In this document: piece after piece, positions 1 through 4,459 of the stretch
Numbering within the stretch: the first letter of the stretch is position 1
Layout: each line of letters starts with the position of its first letter
Source: Candidatus Woesearchaeota archaeon
GTDB taxonomy: Archaea; Nanobdellota; Nanobdellia; Woesearchaeales; UBA10200
Length of the DNA: 5,987 nucleotides
NCBI GenBank assembly: GCA_018302185.1
Contig: JAGVZX010000146.1
Span: 1 to 5,987, forward strand
Direction: 5' to 3'
The notes under the pieces: model-generated
Database searches by the model: none
The model's input: the letters and a program-made list of their open reading frames with translations, nothing else
Told to the model about the DNA's origin: nothing
Made by a program: the position numbers and the translations under genes

Positions 1-9
1 CCCTTTTTT

Positions 10-184
10 AGCGAGCATAATTAATAATGACTAAACCAAGTTGCGACGGGCAATGCCAACCATTAACTAAACTATAATCATAGCATACAATTTACCGAAT
101 AACTCAGCTATTATACTAAGTGTAGAGGAGGAGCAACTCACCTACATTTCCTGCAAATGCTCGCTGGCAGTCGCCATCGCTTTT
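10..184. ncRNA. Possible structured RNA in the gene-free left end
   Basis: No protein gene is visible in positions 1-244. A perfect 9-bp inverted repeat, AGCGAGCAT at 10-18 and ATGCTCGCT at 157-165, could close a domain of about 155 nt. Inside it a hairpin at 121-146 pairs TGTAG with CTACA, with an inner GAG/CTC. A further 6-bp pairing of AGTTGC (39-44) with GCAACT (133-138) is possible. Just downstream, TGGC-AGTC-GCCA (165-176) followed by TTTT (181-184) resembles a terminator read on the plus strand. On the minus strand, a TATA-like ATATTTAA centred near 191 would predict a start near 165, exactly at the closing helix. The strand is therefore undecided. I see no tRNA, 5S, SRP or RNase P signature. 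This is inference from pairing only. Confidence 0.3.
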
Positions 185-186
185 AG

Positions 187-236
187 ATTAAATATGAACA
201 CATAACAATAAACAATAATTAATGAAAAATGAGGGG
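187..236 (+). promoter_or_regulatory. dut promoter and Shine-Dalgarno site
   Basis: A TATA-like TTAAATAT lies at 188-195. An archaeal start site about 26 nt downstream would fall near 217. GAGGGG at 231-236 then sits 8 nt before the dut ATG at 245, a good archaeal Shine-Dalgarno distance. The TATA-like box is nearly symmetrical, so it could also fire leftwards. Confidence 0.45.
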
Positions 237-244
237 TTATCAAA

Positions 245-676
245 ATGGAAAAACTACAATTAAATGTACAACGGATGGATGATGCAAAGATCCCTAGTTA
301 TGCGCATCATGGTGATGCAGGCATGGACTTATACTCACTTGAAGAATCAACATTAAAAGCAGGCGAGCGTGCAGTGATCAGGACAGGGATCAAGATGGCA
401 ATTCCACATGGTTATGTAGGCTTAGTAAGAGATAGAAGCGGCTTAGCTGTTAAAAATGGCATTACAGTGATGGCTGGTGTTGTGGACTCTGGTTATAGGG
501 GAGAAGTTGGTGTAGTGTTAAGGAACACAAGCAAAGAAGATCTACAGATTACAAAACATATGCGGATTGCACAGATGCTTATCATGCCAGTTATGCATGC
601 AGAAATAATAGATTCTGAGTCATTAGATGATACTGCTCGCGGCCATGGCGGATTTGGAAGCACTGGAACTCATTAA
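245..676 (+). CDS. dut: dUTP diphosphatase (trimeric dUTPase)
   Basis: Hydrolyses dUTP to dUMP and pyrophosphate, keeping uracil out of DNA and supplying dUMP for thymidylate synthesis. All five motifs of the homotrimeric dUTPase family are present in order. Motif 1 is DAGMDLYS (residues 24-31). Motif 2 is RDRSGLAVKNG (62-72). Motif 3 is GVVDSGYRGEVGV (78-90), with the catalytic-water Asp81 and the uracil-stacking Tyr84. Motif 4 is RIAQM (107-111). Motif 5, RGHGGFGSTG (132-141), is the C-terminal arm that closes over the nucleotide. The length of 143 residues is normal and the protein looks complete and active. The start ATG is supported by GAGGGG 8 nt upstream. A thymidylate kinase lies downstream on the other strand, fitting a nucleotide-supply neighbourhood. 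The fold is shared with dCTP deaminase, but Tyr84 and motif 5 favour dUTPase. Confidence 0.97.
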   Translation: MEKLQLNVQRMDDAKIPSYAHHGDAGMDLYSLEESTLKAGERAVIRTGIKMAIPHGYVGLVRDRSGLAVKNGITVMAGVVDSGYRGEVGVVLRNTSKEDLQITKHMRIAQMLIMPVMHAEIIDSESLDDTARGHGGFGSTGTH

Positions 677-695
677 TGAAACTAAATATTATATT

Positions 696-730
696 ATAAA
701 TTATTTTGATTTCTTTTCCACATATTTTCC
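696..730 (+). terminator. T-rich termination region after dut
   Basis: The stretch just after dut is dominated by T tracts (TTTTGATTTCTTTT from 704, then ATATTTTCC). No hairpin is needed for archaeal intrinsic termination, which occurs at such T-rich runs. It separates dut from the next promoter. Confidence 0.4.
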
Positions 731-752
731 CCACTCACATCAAGTTACAAAA

Positions 753-793
753 GTATTTAAACTAAAAAGACTTCTTAAAATCTCATCGAGGGG
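753..793 (+). promoter_or_regulatory. TATA box and Shine-Dalgarno site for the 53-residue gene
   Basis: GTATTTAAA (753-761), preceded by the purine-rich ACAAAA typical of a TFB-recognition element, is a good archaeal TATA box. Initiation about 26 nt downstream would be near 783. GAGGGG at 788-793 then lies 5 nt before ATG 799. The same GAGGGG precedes dut. Confidence 0.55.
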
Positions 794-798
794 AATAA

Positions 799-960
799 AT
801 GTTAAAGCAAAAACAGTCAAATGTCAAGATTCCAGTGAATAAGATGAGCTATAAAGCCAGCATTTCAAGCAAGAACCTGAACGGATTCTTTCAAGCACCA
901 AAAAGTGACACTCTGGCAGATGATGCTAAAGTTACAGATATGCAAGACAAGGAAGAGTAA
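799..960 (+). CDS. Small orphan protein (53 aa)
   Basis: I do not recognise this protein. The reading frame starts MLKQKQSNVKIPVNKMSYKA and ends DDAKVTDMQDKEE. Its N-terminal half is basic and polar (five Lys in the first 20 residues), the middle contains NLNGFFQAP, and the last 16 residues are acidic. It has no cysteines, no membrane segment and no signal peptide. It is probably a soluble, partly disordered protein. Evidence that it is a gene is contextual: a TATA box at 753-761, a predicted start near 783, GAGGGG 5 nt before the ATG, and a clean stop followed by an AT-rich spacer. It is too short for most length cut-offs. An overlapping frame, 627-842, reads through the dut terminator and has no such signals. 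Confidence 0.55.
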   Translation: MLKQKQSNVKIPVNKMSYKASISSKNLNGFFQAPKSDTLADDAKVTDMQDKEE

Positions 961-1047
961 TTCTAAATAAAATATAAGTGAGTTTAATTATATAAGATAG
1001 CTATAACCAAAACACAATACCTTTTAACGCTCTATAAAACCAAAAGG

Positions 1048-1055
1048 TTTATATA
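1048..1055 (+). promoter_or_regulatory. TATA box (TTTATATA) upstream of the membrane-protein gene
   Basis: CCAAAAGG followed by TTTATATAC is a textbook archaeal TFB-recognition element plus TATA box. Transcription should start near 1078, giving a leader of about 180 nt before ATG 1260. That is unusually long for a compact archaeal genome. The rest of 961-1150 is AT-rich with other weak TATA-like strings (for example TTATATAAG at 988) and no gene. Confidence 0.6.
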
Positions 1056-1165
1056 CTAATGTTACCACCAGATAGTTACAATAAAATAAGCTATATCTAA
1101 TACAAAAAAATTAAATAGATTAGATGTTAAATAGTTAAAAAACAATACAAGGAGGATTCGTAAAA

Positions 1166-1242
1166 TTTAATCAAGCGTTGTGGTATCGAATGAAATGAGA
1201 TATCACGATGGTTTGATCAAACTTTAGCGGAGCTAAAGTTTG
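1166..1242 (+). promoter_or_regulatory. Two adjacent RNA hairpins in the leader of the membrane-protein gene
   Basis: Hairpin A pairs 1166-1187 with 1199-1221 around an 11-nt loop. It has about 20 pairs including three or four G-U wobbles, one A-C mismatch and one bulged base. Hairpin B is perfect: CAAACTTTAGC (1218-1228), loop GGA, GCTAAAGTTTG (1232-1242), which is 11 bp. The two share bases 1218-1221, so at most one can use its outermost pairs. A strong Shine-Dalgarno-like GGAGG (1151-1155) lies just upstream with no start codon in the usual window. The structures therefore sit between it and ATG 1260. A role in translation control is inference. Confidence 0.5.
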
Positions 1243-1259
1243 TTGCGAAGCAAAAGGTT

Positions 1260-1625
1260 ATGGCAAAACTATTCGGCATCGGAAAAAGAATGACAGTACA
1301 AGACCCACATGAAGCCCTATTAGGCATCTTTGAACATGATAGGGAAGTTCCTATGCTTAGTGAAGGCACTGGTCAAGAGGTAAAATTAAAGAGCCTTGGG
1401 TTTTTGATACTCTTATTTATAGTGAGAAATTCTGTCAGCGAATACGTTCCAAAAACAGTTGATTACTTATTGATGGCAGGAGTAGCATTTCTTACGATAG
1501 AGATCCTGTTTAAGTTCTTCAAGCATCTGAACAGGAGAGTAAAGAAAGAGAGCATTCTTGGAATAGTAAGAAGCGCTGGGTTCTTGATAGTTATTATACT
1601 GATATTTGCTGTGTTTATGTATTGA
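1260..1625 (+). CDS. Small integral membrane protein, unknown function (121 aa)
   Basis: I do not recognise a family. The first 42 residues are soluble and charged. Three hydrophobic stretches follow: a short one at about 46-59 (LGFLILLFIV), one at about 67-87 (VDYLLMAGVAFLTIEILFKFF) and one at about 99-120 ending at the C-terminus. The second and third are linked by a strongly basic loop (KHLNRRVKKES, 88-98). By the positive-inside rule that loop should be cytoplasmic. ATG 1260 is the first start after an in-frame stop at 1191-1193, and no alternative ATG, GTG or TTG lies between. No Shine-Dalgarno site is properly spaced before it, but GGAGG occurs about 105 nt upstream beyond two hairpins. 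A second in-frame ATG at 1290 is possible. The gene converges with tmk. Confidence 0.75.
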   Translation: MAKLFGIGKRMTVQDPHEALLGIFEHDREVPMLSEGTGQEVKLKSLGFLILLFIVRNSVSEYVPKTVDYLLMAGVAFLTIEILFKFFKHLNRRVKKESILGIVRSAGFLIVIILIFAVFMY

Positions 1626-1645
1626 ATAAGTTAGATTGATTATCT

Positions 1646-1676
1646 TGTTGATTTATCTTTTTTAAGAATTATCATT
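1646..1676. terminator. Convergent spacer with T-rich terminator
   Basis: The 51-bp gap between the membrane-protein gene and the tmk stop carries ATCTTTTTTAAG (1654-1665) on the plus strand, a likely terminator for the rightward gene. The reverse strand has shorter T runs. Confidence 0.35.
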
Positions 1677-2336
1677 TCACTTCCTCAGATACCTTATCAC
1701 TTCCTTTCTTATATCTTCAAAAACCTCTTCCTTGGTTCTGGAAGCATCTACAATGATGAGATTATCGCTCAGATATTTAGGAAGATCAAGGAAGTTTCTT
1801 CTCAGTTGCGTCATAAATTCTCTGTGCTCAAACTTTTCCTTAGCATCACCTCTGTTGCCTAATCTTTCAAGAGCTGCACCAACAGGAAGATCAAGTATAA
1901 AAGAAAGCGTTGGCCTCAAAAATTTTTTATTCCTCTCGATCACCTTTCTCATATTAAGCCCTTGAGTGCTTTGGAATGCAATTGTTGAATAATAATATCT
2001 ATCACACAATACTACATTTATGTTCTTGCCGTTCTTCTTTGTGAGGAATGGTACAACCAAGCTTGAGAGATGCTCTTTCCTGTCTTTCACAAATAGCTCA
2101 AGGCATTTTGATGCATTCTTTTGAGGATTTTTATCCTTCTGCAAAATCTCCCTTGCTTTTGCCCCATATCTGCCGTAAGTAGGCTCTCTTGTAGTCAAAA
2201 TCCTATATTTTTTATTGAGAGAAAAGATATAATTATGCAGCCTGCTTAACATCTCGCTCTTTCCTGAGCCGTCTATTCCATCCAGAACAACGAACAATGA
2301 GTTTTTGGGTGTTTTCATGTTATTAAGCGATCTCAT
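1677..2336 (-). CDS. tmk: Thymidylate kinase (dTMP kinase)
   Basis: Transfers phosphate from ATP to dTMP, giving dTDP on the route to dTTP. The P-loop is GIDGSGKS (residues 20-27, preceded by FVVLD). The TMK signature TREPT (49-53) binds the thymidylate. LFVKDRKEH (around 82-89) corresponds to the LFxxDRxxH helix of the family. CDRYYYSTIAFQ (111-122) is the DRY/H motif that contacts the sugar and excludes ribose. FILDLP (about 146-151) is the core strand before the Arg-rich LID. About 219 residues is the usual size. The start is uncertain. GTG 2342 has AGGG 9 nt upstream, ATG 2336 suits a near-leaderless transcript, and ATG 2318 gives a protein beginning MKTPKNSLFVVLDG that aligns well with the family. 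It is divergent from another nucleotide-kinase-like gene and shares the pathway with dut. Confidence 0.95.
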   Translation of the reverse strand: MRSLNNMKTPKNSLFVVLDGIDGSGKSEMLSRLHNYIFSLNKKYRILTTREPTYGRYGAKAREILQKDKNPQKNASKCLELFVKDRKEHLSSLVVPFLTKKNGKNINVVLCDRYYYSTIAFQSTQGLNMRKVIERNKKFLRPTLSFILDLPVGAALERLGNRGDAKEKFEHREFMTQLRRNFLDLPKYLSDNLIIVDASRTKEEVFEDIRKEVIRYLRK

Positions 2337-2396
2337 AAGCACTTGTATTTGCCCTATTTTAATCTGTATTTTTTATTTTAAGACAAAATGCCTCAA

Positions 2397-2416
2397 GATA
2401 TATAAACTTTTTTAAA
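2397..2416 (+). promoter_or_regulatory. Promoter of the P-loop kinase-like gene
   Basis: GATATATAAAC (2397-2407) is a strong archaeal TATA box, and TTTAAAC follows at 2411-2417. Initiation is expected between about 2428 and 2440, leaving a short leader without a Shine-Dalgarno site before ATG 2452/2458. The A/T-rich half of this spacer nearer tmk (2354-2376) contains TATA-like strings read leftwards that probably serve tmk. Confidence 0.5.
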
Positions 2417-2451
2417 CACCAAAGATTAATAAGCAATGTTATAACAATTTG

Positions 2452-2979
2452 ATGCAGATGATAATCGGCATAACAGGCACAAACGCTGCAGGCAAAAGAG
2501 AGACTGCAAACATCTTAAAGAGATTGGGATACAGATATTACTCTTTGTCTGACATGATCAGAGAAGAAGCTGCTTCCAGAAAAGAAGAGCCAAATAGAGA
2601 CAATCTTATCAGGATAGGAAATGAATTCCGGCTTAAGTTTGGTGAAGACATCTGGGGCAAAAAGCTTGCAGAAAAGCTAAAGCACGAAGAGCACGACAAG
2701 ATTGTGGTTGACAGCATCAGGCATCCGTTAGAAATTAAGGAGTTAAAGAAAGCCTTAGATGTAAAGAAGCAAGAAGATGCTAGCCACAAATCAGATAGTA
2801 CAATAAGGTTTATTTTGTTATCAATTGATGCGCCATTAGAACTTCGTTTTCAGCGTGCACTAAAGCGCGCACGTCCTGGAGATCCAAAGACAGGTGCTGA
2901 TTTTGATGACTTCAAAAAGAAAGAAGAGCTGGAAAAAACCTCCGCAAAGAATGTCCAGCAATTATTTAGAATATCCTAA
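2452..2979 (+). CDS. P-loop nucleotide-kinase-like protein (AAA_18 / dephospho-CoA-kinase-like superfamily)
   Basis: Resembles the small P-loop kinases with N-terminal GITGTNxxGK that occur alone or fused to dCMP deaminase. The substrate is not established, but a nucleotide or dNMP is likely. Features seen are a Walker A-like GTNAAGK (residues 9-15), YSLSDMIREE (30-39) and NRDNLIRIGNEFR (48-60), the substrate-side motif of the family. VVDSIRHPLEI (85-95) resembles VxDSIRxPxEV. LSIDAPLELRFQRALKRARPGD is the core strand plus LID arginines. Two oddities stand out. Lys15 is followed by Arg-Glu rather than a direct Ser/Thr. The protein also stops at NVQQLFRIS, where relatives continue through a final AD...I.N strand and helix. 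Its end overlaps the convergent DUF167 gene by 14 bp. ATG 2458 (MIIGITG) is an equally good start; TTG 2449 is unlikely. Confidence 0.8.
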   Translation: MQMIIGITGTNAAGKRETANILKRLGYRYYSLSDMIREEAASRKEEPNRDNLIRIGNEFRLKFGEDIWGKKLAEKLKHEEHDKIVVDSIRHPLEIKELKKALDVKKQEDASHKSDSTIRFILLSIDAPLELRFQRALKRARPGDPKTGADFDDFKKKEELEKTSAKNVQQLFRIS

Positions 2980-3241
2980 CAACTTTCATATGCCCAGTAA
3001 GCCCTGAAACTATCCTGACTTCTTTCTTCAGTAATTTGCGCAGGAATTTTACCAGCTCCAGATTGGCTTTTCCTTTCTCAGGCTCTGCTTTGATGTTAAT
3101 CTTGACTGCACATCTACTTTCATCATAGCCAACAATCTCATTTTTGGATGAATTCGGCTTTACAAGAACATTGAAAGTATTATTTTTAACAAATTTGAGC
3201 ATAGATAATGACTGAGATTCCTTCATGATATCTTCACTCAT
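2966..3241 (-). CDS. DUF167 family protein (YggU / UPF0235-like)
   Basis: A small alpha/beta protein of the DUF167 family (E. coli YggU, human C15orf40), of unknown biochemical role. The conserved features are FNVLVKPNSSKNEIVGYD (about residues 23-40), VKINIKAEPEKGKANLELVKFL (46-67) with the family signature P-x-x-G-x-A-N, and VRIVSGLTGHMKVVRI (75-90). At 91 residues it is complete; the first 20 or so residues are a non-conserved extension. The start at 3241 overlaps the TFS stop as ATGA, and GGAGAG lies 7 nt upstream inside tfs, so translation is probably coupled. It is the last gene of a three-gene operon with the signal peptidase and tfs. Its 3' end overlaps the convergent kinase gene. Confidence 0.9.
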   Translation of the reverse strand: MSEDIMKESQSLSMLKFVKNNTFNVLVKPNSSKNEIVGYDESRCAVKINIKAEPEKGKANLELVKFLRKLLKKEVRIVSGLTGHMKVVRIF

Positions 3242-3555
3242 TTATACTCTCTCCAGACATGCTGGCATTTCTCGCACTTATAGAATCTTGTCGCTGGCTC
3301 ATCGCTTGCCCTTGTCTGGATTTCCCAGTAATATGCTTTTCCATGATTGCATTTTGAGCATTTATTTGGCACTAGAGGCATTGCCTGGAAATCCTTCTCA
3401 ACAACCTCAACTTTAGCATTATTATTTTTGACAGCTTCAGTCATTTTTGCTGAGCTTGTATCGCTGCTTGTATAGCCGCAGCTACATGCCATGACTGTCT
3501 TGCTGCCTGTTTTCTTTGGCTTAAGTATTGAGCTGCATTTTGGGCAAAATAACAT
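3238..3555 (-). CDS. tfs: Transcription factor S (TFIIS/Rpb9-like RNA cleavage factor)
   Basis: Archaeal TFS rescues backtracked RNA polymerase by stimulating transcript cleavage in the polymerase funnel. The N-terminal zinc ribbon has CPKC (residues 4-7) and CSCGY (24-28). The C-terminal ribbon has CSKC (66-69) and CEKC (94-97). The catalytic loop QTRASDEPATRFYKC (80-94) carries the Asp85-Glu86 pair that coordinates the active-site metal, so this is an active cleavage factor rather than an Rpb9-type subunit. The length of 105 residues is normal. I place the start at ATG 3555 because GGTGA at 3561-3565 is an ideal Shine-Dalgarno site 5 nt upstream. The GTG inside that motif (3564) would add only three residues and is probably not a start. 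The usual CGH of the last ribbon is CQH here. The gene follows the signal peptidase by 13 nt and overlaps DUF167 by 4 nt. Confidence 0.96.
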   Translation of the reverse strand: MLFCPKCSSILKPKKTGSKTVMACSCGYTSSDTSSAKMTEAVKNNNAKVEVVEKDFQAMPLVPNKCSKCNHGKAYYWEIQTRASDEPATRFYKCEKCQHVWREYK

Positions 3556-3560
3556 CTGTT

Positions 3561-3565
3561 TCACC
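3561..3565 (-). promoter_or_regulatory. Shine-Dalgarno GGTGA deciding the tfs start
   Basis: Read on the minus strand, GGTGA is followed by AACAG and then ATG. This matches the archaeal anti-Shine-Dalgarno sequence at 5-nt spacing and marks ATG 3555, not the overlapping GTG, as the initiation codon. Confidence 0.7.
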
Positions 3566-3568
3566 TGA

Positions 3569-4216
3569 TTACTGCAAGCTTGGCCTGCCTAATAAAAAGT
3601 TTGCTAATTCTACAAACCATATCTTTACATAGCCAAGATAAGGTATCCTGACTATTGCTTTACCTATCAGCTGCTGTTCTGTTATGACTATTTCATTCAG
3701 ATCTGGAGTATTGATGGATTTTGCATTATGATCTCCTTTTGTCTGGACAACATATCCTTCATTGGTGTATGTTTTTTGCACAATCCTATGTATGATAGGG
3801 TCAGGCCTTGCTGCCTTAAATACTAGAACATCACCTTGCTCTAGATCATCTGGCTTGCTGCCATAAAGTATCATGATATCTCCTCTGTTAAAACCGTTCT
3901 TATACCTATATTCAAGGAATCTTTCTTTGGTGATGCTAAACAATGCATAAAACTCTGACTGCGAACAAAGCTGCTCGCCGCATAAAGCTCTGCTCTGCCA
4001 CCATCCATCAAAATCTTCATCATGCTCCATGCTGCTCGAGACAACTGCAACGATAGGATAGTTTGTCTGCAGTAATAACCCAAGCACAGGATAGACGATG
4101 AATTTGATAAGCACAAAAGCAAGAACTACATTGACAAGCCAGCTGTAGATGCTGTCATCATCCCAGATAAAATACCAGGTTTTCTTCCAAAGCTTCTTTA
4201 ATTGTTCATTATTCAT
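3569..4216 (-). CDS. Signal peptidase I, archaeal/ER (SipW/Sec11) type
   Basis: Membrane protease that removes signal peptides from exported proteins on the outer face of the cytoplasmic membrane. A cytosolic N-terminus rich in Lys and Trp is followed by a transmembrane segment at about 26-49. Catalytic Ser62 lies in VVSSSMEHD (58-66). NRGDIMIL (110-117) and QGDVLVFKA (127-135) are the conserved beta core. PIIHRIV (140-146) carries His143, which replaces the bacterial Lys. KGDHN (160-164) carries Asp162. The triad is thus Ser-His-Asp, as in archaeal and ER enzymes. An insert of about 40 residues (66-107, WW, Cys79 and Cys84, aromatic-rich) separates the Ser motif from the core. A hydrophobic stretch near the C-terminus (IWFVELANFLL) may be a second membrane contact. 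It is the first gene of the operon with tfs and DUF167, with a TATA box near 4252 and almost no leader. Confidence 0.95.
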   Translation of the reverse strand: MNNEQLKKLWKKTWYFIWDDDSIYSWLVNVVLAFVLIKFIVYPVLGLLLQTNYPIVAVVSSSMEHDEDFDGWWQSRALCGEQLCSQSEFYALFSITKERFLEYRYKNGFNRGDIMILYGSKPDDLEQGDVLVFKAARPDPIIHRIVQKTYTNEGYVVQTKGDHNAKSINTPDLNEIVITEQQLIGKAIVRIPYLGYVKIWFVELANFLLGRPSLQ

Positions 4217-4246
4217 GTTACTGCAACTCTATAAAATCCCCGAAAC

Positions 4247-4258
4247 CATTATAAAGCT
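4247..4258 (-). promoter_or_regulatory. Promoter of the signal peptidase-tfs-DUF167 operon
   Basis: On the minus strand GCTTTATAATGG contains a TATA box centred near 4252. Initiation about 26 nt downstream (near 4226) leaves a leader of roughly 10 nt with no Shine-Dalgarno site, common for first genes of archaeal operons. Confidence 0.5.
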
Positions 4259-4267
4259 TTTGTTTTA

Positions 4268-4277
4268 TTTTAATATA
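4268..4277 (+). promoter_or_regulatory. TATA box facing nmd3, now upstream of the inverted-repeat element
   Basis: TTTTAATATA (4268-4277) preceded by an A/T-rich tract is a plausible TATA box. It predicts initiation near 4300, at the very start of the left inverted-repeat arm. If the segment between the two GATAAATTAG copies is removed, the same box sits 26 nt upstream of the nmd3 ATG. Confidence 0.45.
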
Positions 4278-4282
4278 GTTTT

Positions 4283-4292
4283 GATAAATTAG
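4283..4292 (+). repeat. Left 10-bp direct repeat GATAAATTAG
   Basis: Exact copy of the sequence at 4443-4452. The pair brackets the inverted-repeat element like a target-site duplication. The left copy is 5 bp from the left inverted-repeat arm. Confidence 0.6.
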
Positions 4293-4297
4293 TCACG

Positions 4298-4435
4298 TTG
4301 AAAAGTTAGCATCAATTGCGAGGTTCAATACAGTAAACCTGCATAAGAGTTCAGGGGGTTGTCCCTTGTCTTCGCGGGAGCTTGAACGATACAAACCATT
4401 GACACTACGAGAACCGAGCGATGCTAACTTTTCAA
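4298..4435 (+). ncRNA. Inverted-repeat element or structured RNA in the nmd3 leader
   Basis: TTGAAAAGTTAGCATC (4298-4313) and GATGCTAACTTTTCAA (4420-4435) are perfect 16-bp inverted arms. After a 4-nt bulge (4314-4317) the helix resumes. GC and GGTTC (4318-4326) pair with GAACC and GC (4411-4419) across a tandem G-A/A-G mismatch (CGAG opposite CGAG), a stable RNA motif. An internal 7-bp stem pairs 4349-4355 with 4381-4387 and contains a GGG-TTGT-CCC hairpin. The core between the arms is about 48% GC by count, well above neighbouring spacer DNA, as expected for structured RNA in an AT-rich genome. No open frame of any length lies inside. The orientation follows the TATA box at 4268 but is not proven. 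It matches no RNA family I know. The alternative is a small insertion element with terminal inverted repeats. Confidence 0.5.
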
Positions 4436-4442
4436 TACAACC

Positions 4443-4452
4443 GATAAATTAG
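4443..4452 (+). repeat. Right 10-bp direct repeat GATAAATTAG
   Basis: Second exact copy, ending 7 nt before the nmd3 ATG and 8 nt beyond the right inverted-repeat arm. Following bases are similar too (CTAC here, TCAC on the left). Confidence 0.6.
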
Positions 4453-4459
4453 CTACACA

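Noticed and set aside
627..842. 71-residue plus-strand frame overlapping the end of dut
   Set aside because: It starts inside the conserved dUTPase motif 5 region in another frame, crosses the T-rich terminator and a TATA box, and overlaps the better supported 53-residue gene.
1180..1227. 15-codon GTG frame as a leader peptide upstream of the membrane protein
   Set aside because: The GGAGG site is about 24 nt away, too far for this GTG, and the frame lies wholly in the hairpins.
1732..1965. Plus-strand frame inside tmk
   Set aside because: Antisense shadow of a clearly conserved thymidylate kinase, with a Leu/Ser-rich composition typical of such shadows.
2538..2789. Minus-strand frame inside the P-loop kinase gene
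   Set aside because: Antisense shadow, rich in Ser/Phe/Cys, with no promoter or ribosome site.
3225..3416. Plus-strand frame antisense to tfs
   Set aside because: Lies opposite the conserved TFS zinc ribbon and has no expression signals.
3556..3564. GTG 3564 as the tfs start
   Set aside because: The GTG is part of the GGTGA Shine-Dalgarno site for ATG 3555, and the extra three residues are not conserved family sequence.
3871..4122. Second minus-strand frame inside the signal peptidase gene
   Set aside because: Out of frame with the catalytic motifs, so a shadow of the real gene.
41..4321. TTGCGA shared by the three structured spacers (41-46, 1243-1248, 4316-4321)
   Set aside because: A six-base match without surrounding similarity; it also occurs in coding DNA (complement near 4980), so probably chance.
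4298..4435. tRNA, 5S, SRP, RNase P or box C/D RNA identity for the nmd3-leader element
   Set aside because: The closing stem is far longer than a tRNA acceptor. I found no CTGA/RTGATGA pair, no conserved RNase P or SRP core strings and no 5S consensus.
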